A stretch of 13,309 bases of DNA from DASRAA01 sp036512955 (GTDB taxonomy: Bacteria > Acidobacteriota > Terriglobia > Terriglobales > Acidobacteriaceae). The stretch covers positions 1-13,309 of the forward strand of contig DATBZX010000198.1 in assembly GCA_036512955.1 (NCBI GenBank). The letters are read 5' to 3'. The position numbers and the translations under genes are program-made. The first letter of the stretch is position 1, and the number at the start of each line of letters is the position of its first letter. Shown here one piece after another: positions 1 to 5,431 of this stretch. Under the pieces are notes generated by a model, which saw only the letters and a list, made by a program, of their open reading frames with translations, made no database searches and was not told where the DNA came from.

Positions 1-134
1 TTGTTCGTTCCATACTCGCCGGTGGCGATGTAACCGTCGACGGTTGGCGTTGCCCACTGCGCCCGTACCGGAGTGGCAACTGCATAAATAAGCGAGAAGA
101 GAAGAGCGATCTTCAGCAGGGGAGTGCGAAACAT
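1..134 (-). CDS. Secreted protein, N-terminal fragment (cut by window edge)
   Basis: The reading frame opens with ATG at 134 on the minus strand and runs off the window, so only about 44 residues are visible. A GAGG ribosome site (141-144) lies 6 bases before the ATG. The N-terminus is a clear signal peptide: MFRTPLLK, then a hydrophobic stretch, then PVRAQ with probable cleavage after VRA. The mature protein starts WATPTVDGYIATGEYG, which resembles the opening of secreted beta-sandwich proteins (the 'A-x-P-T-x-D-G' start of DOMON/CBM9-like modules), but this is too short to assign. The gene is divergent from the permease pair. The coding call is firm; the function is unknown. Confidence 0.75.
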   Translation of the reverse strand, partial: MFRTPLLKIALLFSLIYAVATPVRAQWATPTVDGYIATGEYGTN

Positions 135-485
135 GGAAATCCTCGAGAGTTCTCTGGCGTTGGTATGGCCAGCGGTTGCGGTTTGAGATGAGATTCTTCT
201 GTTGCGGCGTTTAAATGCAGTTAGCACTTTAGTACCATAACTACGTCCGCTAATCGGGCCGGGCAGCGTCATAGAATGTATACCAATTTGCCTCTTCGCG
301 CAGAGCAATTTTTGAGTGCCGCGCTTGAGTCGTGTATTTGCATCCCAGCCAACAGAAAGCGCGGTCCGTACCAGCCAGGATTTGCACCCCCACGAATCGG
401 GAACTTCGTTCTCCGCTTTCGCGTATGTAAATGATGAAGGCTCAAAGTATTTTGGGCCGGATCGCGTTTGCTGCCGGAACCTTTT
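135..485. other. Divergent intergenic region (no gene)
   Basis: About 350 bases separate the secreted-protein gene (minus) from the first permease gene (plus), so both upstream regions should lie here. No reading frame has a plausible ribosome site and protein-like composition. A 12-base near-palindrome with core ACTTTAGTA sits at 224-235, and the same 9-base core recurs upstream of the hydrolase gene (9990-9998). I could not identify convincing -35/-10 pairs for either gene. Confidence 0.6.
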
Positions 486-1745
486 ATGAACTTATTCGAC
501 ATTTTCAAACAAACGGTAGCGACCTTGCGGGCGCACAAGATGCGCAGCTTCCTCACCATGTTCGGGATCATCTGGGGAATCGCCTCGGTCATTTTGCTGG
601 TGGGTCTCGGCCTCGGTTTCAGCAAAGATCAGAAGAAAAGGATGGAGACGCTCGGCAAGGACCTGGTGATCGTCTGGGGAGGCCGCACCAGTTCACAGGT
701 CGGCGGACTTGCGGCGGGCCGGCAGGTCGTTCTCAACATCGACGACGCCCGCCTGATCAAGAAAGAGTGTTATTTCATCAAGGCCGTCAGTCCCGAATTG
801 CAACGCTCCGTGACGGAAGTCAGCCAGTTCAACTCGGCGGCCCGGCAGGTTTCGGGAATCTGGCCGTCGTACCAGGATTTCCGCTCGCTGATTCTCTCGG
901 AGGGCCGCTACATCACCGACGACGACGAAGCCGAAGCTCGGCGCGTGGTGATCCTCGGATCGAACGCAGCCCGCCAACTCTTTCCCGGACAGCCTGCCGT
1001 CGGTGCCACCTTGAACATGGCCCGTTATCCCTACACGGTGATTGGGGTGCTGGCTGAGAAGAAGCAGAACTCCAACTACAGCGGTCCCGACAACGACAAG
1101 ATCTACGTTCCGTACTCGGCCATGGCCCGCGATTATCCTCCCCCTCCGGCCAAGGGAGAGATCATCAACAAGGGCTACGTCTCCGACATCGTGATGGAAG
1201 TCGCCGATCCTGAATCCCACGACGCCGCAGTGCTGCAAGTCCGGCGCGTCCTCGGGCGCATGCACCACTTCGAGGAGACCGACAAAGATGCGCTCTTTAT
1301 CTGGGACACCATGGAATTCGCCAAGGTGCTGAAACGCATCTTCGACGTCATTACTATCTTCTTTGGCTGCGTGGCCGTCACCACGCTCGCGCTTGGCGGC
1401 ATCGGCGTCATGAACATCATGCTGGTCGCGGTGACCGAGCGCACCCGCGAGATCGGCATCCTGAAAGCCGTTGGCGCTACCAAGGCCGACATCCTGAAGC
1501 AGTTTTTCAGCGAGTCGGTGGCCTTGACTGTACTCAGCGGCACCATTGGCTACGTCGTCGGCGTGGGGATCTGCCTGTTGTTGAACGCCGCCCCACTGCC
1601 CGATTTCGTGCCCAAACCCATCATCTCAGCCATCGCGATCATAGGCTCGCTGTTGACGCTGTCGCTCATCACGGTGAGTGCCGGCATGTATCCCGCGCAG
1701 CGTGCCGCCGATATGGACCCGATCGAATGTCTGCGTTACGAATGA
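486..1745 (+). CDS. ABC transporter permease, MacB/FtsX family (first of a tandem pair)
   Basis: A 419-residue inner-membrane permease of the MacB_PCD plus FtsX architecture. Transmembrane segments are at about 21-44, 286-308, 343-367 and 379-401, with a large extracytoplasmic domain between the first two. The FtsX-type coupling signature VTERTREIGILKAVGA is at 316-331. MacB-like permeases act mechanically on periplasmic substrates (drug, peptide or lipoprotein export) and are driven by a separate or fused ATPase. There is no N-terminal ATPase domain here and none nearby. ATG at 486 is chosen because CGGAA (475-479) lies 6 bases upstream and the protein then starts MNLFDIFKQT, in register with its neighbour; a TTG at 468 would add six residues. 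The second permease follows after 13 bases. The substrate is unknown. Confidence 0.92.
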   Translation: MNLFDIFKQTVATLRAHKMRSFLTMFGIIWGIASVILLVGLGLGFSKDQKKRMETLGKDLVIVWGGRTSSQVGGLAAGRQVVLNIDDARLIKKECYFIKAVSPELQRSVTEVSQFNSAARQVSGIWPSYQDFRSLILSEGRYITDDDEAEARRVVILGSNAARQLFPGQPAVGATLNMARYPYTVIGVLAEKKQNSNYSGPDNDKIYVPYSAMARDYPPPPAKGEIINKGYVSDIVMEVADPESHDAAVLQVRRVLGRMHHFEETDKDALFIWDTMEFAKVLKRIFDVITIFFGCVAVTTLALGGIGVMNIMLVAVTERTREIGILKAVGATKADILKQFFSESVALTVLSGTIGYVVGVGICLLLNAAPLPDFVPKPIISAIAIIGSLLTLSLITVSAGMYPAQRAADMDPIECLRYE

Positions 1746-1748
1746 ACC

Positions 1749-1752
1749 GAGG
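1749..1752 (+). promoter_or_regulatory. Ribosome binding site that sets a GTG start
   Basis: GAGG lies 6 bases before GTG 1759. It supports that start over an in-frame ATG at 1678, which would lie well inside the upstream gene and add 27 residues of non-family sequence. Confidence 0.7.
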
Positions 1753-1758
1753 TGGAGC

Positions 1759-3015
1759 GTGTATCTCAGAGAATTGATTCAGCAGAGTTGGACTGCATTG
1801 CGGAGAAACCGCATGCGCTCCGTGCTGACCATGCTCGGCATCAGTTGGGGCGTTGTTTCTCTCGTGCTGCTACTCGCGTTCGGAGAAGGGCTGGGGGGCG
1901 GCATCCTCAAGGCAACCGGTTCGCTCGGCAACAACGTCATCGTCATTTGGCCCGGCCAGACCAGCATGCAGGCCGGAGGCCAGCGCGCCGGCCGCAAGAT
2001 TCATTACGAATATGAAGACATCCAGGCCATTCGCGCTGAGGTTCCCATCATTCGCTCTGTCAGTGCCGAGTCAACCACTGATTTCGGATTCAAGACCGGC
2101 ACCCGGGTGGTTTCCATCCAGACCCGCGGCGTCGAATACCCTTACGCCGCTATGCGCAAACTGGTCGCATCGGAAGGCCGCAATATTGAAGAAGGCGAGT
2201 TTGCCAGCCGCAAGCCGGTGGTCCTGCTGGGGCACCATGCCGCCGAGCGGATTTTTCAGGGTGCGCCGGCAGTGGGCCAATCCGTGCTCATTAAGGGCCG
2301 CAGCTTCGAAGTCGTCGGTGTCATGGACATCAAAATCCAGGACTCCATGTATGAAGGCCCCGACAACGAGCAGGCGTTTATCCCTTACGAGGTTTTCAAC
2401 GAACTGACCAACGCCAGGGACCCGCAGATCATTGTCTTCCAGCCGATTTCCGCGAACTTGCACAGCGAAGCCCTCATTGCTGCGAGAAATGTCGTAGCCC
2501 GGCGTCATCACTTCGAACCGCGCGACACCAAAGCCACTCCGGAATGGGACACCGTCGAGAGCGGGCAAATGTTAAAAGCTTTTACCATTGGTCTTGACGC
2601 GTTGCTGGGAATCATTGGCGCACTCACTCTCGGTGTGGGCGGAGTTGGCGTCATGAACATCATGCTGGTGAGCGTGACCGAGCGCACCCGCGAAATCGGA
2701 CTGCTCAAGGCCATCGGAGCCCGCCCGCGTCACATCCTCCTGCAGTTTCTCATCGAGGCACTGGTCCTCACCTTCATCGGAGGATCGCTGGGCATCCTTG
2801 CCTCGTGGCTGCTGACGGTCGTGATCCCGCCTATGCCGCTGTACAGCGAGTTCTACAAAACCAGCAATCACCAGGGCGATATCTTCCTGCAAGCTTCCGT
2901 CGGCGTGATGATGGTGTCGTTCGCTATTTTGTCTTTGGTGGGAATCACCAGCGGCTTCTGGCCGGCCCTCAAAGCCTCGCGCCTGGAGCCGATCGAAGCC
3001 CTGCGCTACGAATAA
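1759..3015 (+). CDS. ABC transporter permease, MacB/FtsX family (second of a tandem pair)
   Basis: A 418-residue paralogue of the preceding permease. The N-terminus reads YLRELIQQSWTALRRNRMRS and enters the first membrane segment at about 21-42. A large extracytoplasmic MacB_PCD domain follows, then three C-terminal membrane segments and the coupling signature VTERTREIGLLKAIGA. Both proteins share blocks such as 'EGPDNE/SGPDND', 'RxHHFE', 'WDT' and the C-terminal 'MDPIECLRYE / LEPIEALRYE', so they arose by duplication and probably form a heterodimer. The start is GTG, with GAGG at 1749-1752. The 13-base gap points to co-transcription. No ATPase or MacA-like adaptor is visible, so the energising subunit must be encoded elsewhere or upstream of the window. 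Confidence 0.93.
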   Translation: MYLRELIQQSWTALRRNRMRSVLTMLGISWGVVSLVLLLAFGEGLGGGILKATGSLGNNVIVIWPGQTSMQAGGQRAGRKIHYEYEDIQAIRAEVPIIRSVSAESTTDFGFKTGTRVVSIQTRGVEYPYAAMRKLVASEGRNIEEGEFASRKPVVLLGHHAAERIFQGAPAVGQSVLIKGRSFEVVGVMDIKIQDSMYEGPDNEQAFIPYEVFNELTNARDPQIIVFQPISANLHSEALIAARNVVARRHHFEPRDTKATPEWDTVESGQMLKAFTIGLDALLGIIGALTLGVGGVGVMNIMLVSVTERTREIGLLKAIGARPRHILLQFLIEALVLTFIGGSLGILASWLLTVVIPPMPLYSEFYKTSNHQGDIFLQASVGVMMVSFAILSLVGITSGFWPALKASRLEPIEALRYE

Positions 3016-3064
3016 GAGATAGCGCCGGGACGTGCAATAGATGGCACTACCCCCAATTCCTGTG

Positions 3065-3091
3065 TTTACGTGCGGGTTTTTCTGATATATG
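3065..3091 (+). promoter_or_regulatory. Candidate extended -10 promoter of the cupin gene
   Basis: TGATATATG (3083-3091) gives an extended -10 (TG-n-TATATG, hexamer 3086-3091). A weak -35-like TTTACG is at 3065-3070 with only a 15-base spacer. The -10 is about 40 bases before the GTG start. It suggests the cupin gene has its own promoter rather than relying on the permease transcript. Confidence 0.4.
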
Positions 3092-3131
3092 CTGGCGCGC
3101 GCTCCAAGTTCCACCCCAACGGAGGTGCATT

Positions 3132-3659
3132 GTGCGCACACGATTTGTATGGAGTTTGCTACTGTTCTTCGGCCTCGCCTCTCCGCTCTTCGCGCAAGAC
3201 GTCAGCACCATGAGCTACGCGGCTGCTGCAACCAGCAAGTTCACCAACATGGCGGTGCTTCCGTCCTGCATGACGCTATCAGTGCAGCGCGGCGACCCCA
3301 GCAAGGGCCCCTCGGTCATCCTGCTCAAGTTCAAGCCGGGGTGCGTGGTTCCCTGGCACTGGCACACTGCCGCGGAGCAACTCATGGTCGTGAGCGGAAC
3401 GGGCAAGGCGCAAATGAAGGACGACAAGCCCGTCACGGTTCATCCCGGCGATTACATGTTTCTGCCGGCGAAGCATGTCCATACGTTTGCGGCAGTCACC
3501 GCCGTGACTATGTTCGATCTGCCGGACGGGCCCTTCGACATCCACTATGTTGACGCGTCGGGCAATGAGATTCCTTCCGAGCAAGCTTTGAAACGCGACA
3601 TGCCGGCGCCGTCCAAGATCACGGTGAAGCCGGCTGCCGCGCCGGTCGAAAAGCACTAG
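3132..3659 (+). CDS. Secreted single-domain cupin protein
   Basis: A 175-residue exported protein. A signal peptide (MRTRFVWSLLLFFGLASPLFA, cleavage before QD) precedes a single cupin beta-barrel. Cupin motif 1 is seen as PWHWHTAAEQLMVVSGTG, with putative metal ligands His76, His78 and Glu82. Motif 2 is GDYMFLPAKHVHTF, with the fourth ligand at His117. Cupins of this size are metal-binding proteins with very varied roles (dioxygenase, isomerase, ligand binding); nothing here decides which. The GTG start at 3132 is chosen because GGAGG (3121-3125) lies 6 bases upstream and the signal peptide then begins correctly. It is 116 bases downstream of the permease pair and has a candidate promoter of its own. 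It converges on the DUF1059 gene. Confidence 0.9.
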   Translation: MRTRFVWSLLLFFGLASPLFAQDVSTMSYAAAATSKFTNMAVLPSCMTLSVQRGDPSKGPSVILLKFKPGCVVPWHWHTAAEQLMVVSGTGKAQMKDDKPVTVHPGDYMFLPAKHVHTFAAVTAVTMFDLPDGPFDIHYVDASGNEIPSEQALKRDMPAPSKITVKPAAAPVEKH

Positions 3660-3692
3660 GGTCACCCAGGCAATCTGGTTTTCGAAGCCAAC

Positions 3693-3718
3693 AAAAATGG
3701 CGCACCTTCGGGTGCGCC
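3693..3718 (-). terminator. Rho-independent terminator of the DUF1059 gene
   Basis: A perfect 8-bp stem (GGCGCACC 3699-3706 with GGTGCGCC 3711-3718) encloses a 4-base loop. Read on the minus strand it is followed by A and then five Ts (3697-3693), the classical order for a terminator of the minus-strand gene ending at 3747. On the plus strand the stem is followed by GC and As, so it would be a poor terminator for the cupin gene. Confidence 0.8.
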
Positions 3719-3746
3719 GCAAAAAATCCCTCGTCTGCTGAAATCG

Positions 3747-3923
3747 TTATTCGTCGCGAATGGCGGCCTGCACGATGGGCATAAACTCCGGTGGAATCGA
3801 GTCGAAGCCATGCGCTTCTTTGGCGTGCTTCGCCGTCGCCTGCATGAGTTCGTCGAGCGTGTCGGCCTTCGCGGTGAAGTCGCAATCCATCCCCACGGCC
3901 CGGCAACTGATCGTCTTTGCCAT
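3747..3923 (-). CDS. DUF1059 family small protein
   Basis: A 58-residue protein starting MAKTISCRAVGMDCDFTAKA and ending PIVQAAIRDE. It matches the DUF1059 pattern: an N-terminal C-x6-C pair (Cys7, Cys14), a 'DTLDELMQATAKHAKEAHG' helix with His33 and His38, and a short C-terminal helix. The function of the family is not established. The Cys/His set could bind a metal, but that is inference. ATG 3923 is preferred over an upstream in-frame start because a purine-rich GGGAGAG stretch lies about 10 bases upstream and family members begin at this point. It stands alone, with its own terminator at 3693-3718. Confidence 0.85.
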   Translation of the reverse strand: MAKTISCRAVGMDCDFTAKADTLDELMQATAKHAKEAHGFDSIPPEFMPIVQAAIRDE

Positions 3924-4056
3924 AACTAATTCTCTCTCCCTGCAAATTTTGTGTTGCGGCTTCACTGCTCCTCGCATAAAGCCGTGCCGTCACACTCTAC
4001 ACTGCTCGTTCGACACGTGACAAGACCGGTAATTCTACCTGCTCTCGCCGGATCAT

Positions 4057-4074
4057 CTCCACACCTAGGTGGAG
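4057..4074. repeat. Short inverted repeat upstream of the DUF2306 gene
   Basis: CTCCAC (4057-4062) and GTGGAG (4069-4074) are perfect 6-base arms around ACCTAG. An overlapping 8-base palindrome ACCTAGGT is at 4063-4070. It lies about 50 bases upstream of the candidate -10 at 4124, a position compatible with a regulator site, but a short palindrome can arise by chance. Confidence 0.3.
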
Positions 4075-4120
4075 TACGCAGCTACGATCTTCTTGCCTCT
4101 GTAATCTTCGCCAAATTCTG

Positions 4121-4129
4121 TGCTATATT
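4121..4129 (+). promoter_or_regulatory. Extended -10 promoter of the DUF2306 gene
   Basis: TGCTATATT fits an extended -10 element (TG-n-TATATT, hexamer 4124-4129). No good -35 is seen at the right distance, which is tolerated by extended -10 promoters. It would start RNA near 4136, leaving a leader of about 55 bases before ATG 4192. Confidence 0.45.
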
Positions 4130-4191
4130 CCCCCGACTACCAACACCGTTGCGCCGTAGTTAAATTCCGTCAAACCGAGGATCTGTCTTCT

Positions 4192-4881
4192 ATGGCTACT
4201 GCACCCGCCACGATGCAGCGCGTTTCCTGGACGCGCCCGAAATACCTGGTCTTCGCTTTCGTCGCCCTGATGATAGCTTACGTTCTTCGCCACAACGAGA
4301 GCTTCCTGATCAACCGCGCCGACCCGGAGTGGGCGCACATTCAGACATTCCGGTGGTGGCTCCTGCCGCACGGACTCGCCGGGGCCTGCGCCATATTGCT
4401 CGGCCCCATGCAGTTTTCCGACCGGCTTCGCCAGCGCTACGCCAAACTGCATCGCGTCGTGGGACGCATCTACGTCTTCGGTGCGTTGATTGCCGCGCCG
4501 CTGGGCGCTTACATCCAGTACTTCGAAGAGCGGATGAAGGGCCCACGCTCGTTCACCATGCTTGCAGTCGTAGATGCGGTCTTGTTAATGTCCACCACCG
4601 CCATCGCCTTTGGCTTCATCCTCAAGGGCAAGGTGCAGCAGCACCGCGCCTGGATGACCCGCAGCTTTGCCGTAGCACTCGTCTTCCTGGAAGGCCGGGT
4701 AGTTCTGGGCATCACCAACTGGGAGAACACGCGCCCTGAGCTGACCGAAGCTGTGATTTGGAGCTGCATCGCCTTCTCCGTTTTCGCTGCCGACGTCGTG
4801 CTGCAGTGGCAGGAGACGCGACGCGCGCGCCCCGCCGTTGCCCGGGCGAAGCTGGCGAGAGAATTATCGCCGGTTTCGTAA
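4192..4881 (+). CDS. DUF2306-type multi-pass membrane protein
   Basis: A 229-residue integral membrane protein with about six hydrophobic segments (roughly 17-33, 56-74, 90-108, 121-145, 157-174, 186-205). The conserved features of the DUF2306 (COG5395-like) group are visible: H-G-L-A-G at the second segment, 'GPMQF', the LHRVVGRIY motif at 86-94 and QQHRAWM at 149-155. The His residues near membrane edges suggest haem or metal binding, but the biochemical role of the family is not established. ATG 4192 is used; the nearest ribosome-like site, CGAGG (4176-4180), is 11 bases away, which is long. The last 20 residues are a basic, Ala/Arg-rich cytoplasmic tail. It stands alone between gene-free stretches. 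Confidence 0.85.
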   Translation: MATAPATMQRVSWTRPKYLVFAFVALMIAYVLRHNESFLINRADPEWAHIQTFRWWLLPHGLAGACAILLGPMQFSDRLRQRYAKLHRVVGRIYVFGALIAAPLGAYIQYFEERMKGPRSFTMLAVVDAVLLMSTTAIAFGFILKGKVQQHRAWMTRSFAVALVFLEGRVVLGITNWENTRPELTEAVIWSCIAFSVFAADVVLQWQETRRARPAVARAKLARELSPVS

Positions 4882-4920
4882 TCTAGCTTTATCTGCGCCG
4901 CCTCACGCACCTTCAAGAGG

Positions 4921-4979
4921 CTTGTCATCCCTCGCGGACCTTAGTCCGCGGGGATCTTCTCTTTGCGCGCGCTGCGAAA
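4921..4979. repeat. Dispersed palindromic repeat, copy A
   Basis: Its first 16 bases (CTTGTCATCCCTCGCG, 4921-4936) are identical to 11245-11260. ATCCC and CGCGGAC (4927-4931, 4933-4939, with bulged T4932) pair with GTCCGCGGGGAT (4944-4955) around loop CTTA, giving a 12-bp stem. The right flank (GGGGAT, CTTT, GCGAAA) also aligns with the second copy. It sits 40 bases after the DUF2306 stop codon and is followed by a weak pyrimidine tract, so it may also help end that transcript. Confidence 0.7.
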
Positions 4980-5257
4980 GATCGCAATCCACACCGCGCC
5001 GAGCCAGCGGCCACGTTTATGCCGCGCGCTGGTTTTGGCGAGCGACGCTCGGCAACGGTGGTACCGACGGCAGTCCGTGCTGTGTTCCACGTCACACTGA
5101 TTCGTGATGGTTATCCCCTGAAATTTCTAGTGATTCCCTCAAGTTCCAGCTAGACTACTCTGCTACATACAACTAGGGGCACGAACGAGACCCTTCTGGC
5201 CGATAGACTTTTGTTAGTTCCGCCGGCCGCAAGTCTCGCGCAGGATCGTTCCGCAAG

Positions 5258-5388
5258 CACCCCAATTGCCGCTGCCATATGGGGTGTGACAGTTGAAAAC
5301 TGTCACAGTGGCGCTCGCTTGCCCTTGTGGATAGCCTGTGCGCTACGCAAAGGGACAGCCAGGTAGGCTGCTCCGGACACAAGGCTGT
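5258..5388 (+). ncRNA. Candidate structured 5' leader of the DUF3857 gene
   Basis: Three elements follow one another. Hairpin A pairs CACCCCA (5258-5264) with TGGGGTG (5280-5286). Hairpin B is a perfect 10-bp inverted repeat (5285-5294 with 5298-5307, loop GAA). Element C pairs AGCCTGTG (about 5333-5340) with CACAAGGCT (about 5380-5388), enclosing a 9-bp stem with one A-C mismatch (GGGACAGCC with GGCTGCTCC, loop AGGTA). I recognise no known riboswitch or RNA family. No promoter was found that would prove transcription. Confidence 0.3.
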
Positions 5389-5420
5389 ACTCCAACCACT
5401 TTTTGTGTGCTAGCCCTCAT

Positions 5421-5425
5421 AGGAG
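5421..5425 (+). promoter_or_regulatory. Ribosome binding site of the DUF3857 gene
   Basis: AGGAG 6 bases before ATG 5432. It fixes the start directly ahead of the signal peptide. Confidence 0.8.
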
Positions 5426-5431
5426 AGCATC

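Larger units (their letters stand above)
4882..5431. other. Gene-free region with repeat and possible structured leader
   Basis: 550 bases with no convincing coding frame; the open stretches have Arg/Ser/Cys-rich translations and no ribosome sites. The first part (4921-4979) holds a dispersed palindromic repeat. The middle (about 4980-5257) shows nothing I can assign. The last part (5258-5388) holds three successive hairpin elements upstream of the DUF3857 gene. Confidence 0.6.

Noticed and set aside
393..415. tRNA-like T-arm: CAGGATTTGCACC resembles the reverse complement of GGTTCAAATCC
   Set aside because: The T-stem does not pair beyond about three positions and no acceptor, D or anticodon arms can be drawn in the flanking bases.
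3699..3718. Bidirectional terminator also serving the cupin gene
   Set aside because: On the plus strand the stem is followed by GC and As, not Ts; only the minus-strand direction has a proper T-tract.
4838..5107. Open frame downstream of the DUF2306 gene
   Set aside because: It overlaps the end of that gene and runs through a palindromic repeat; Ser/Arg/Cys-rich, no ribosome site.
5285..5307. CRP-type site (TGTGA...TCACA)
   Set aside because: The half-sites are 13 bases apart, not 6.
5355..5371. AGCCAGG...CTGC as a cobalamin riboswitch B12 box
   Set aside because: Only part of the box matches, and the upstream GGTGAAAATCC-like and GCCACTG core elements are absent.
5336..5380. ACGCAAAG as the core of a c-di-GMP-I riboswitch
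   Set aside because: The second core element (GGCAAA-CC stem) and the GAAA tetraloop are missing, and the downstream stem does not match the consensus.
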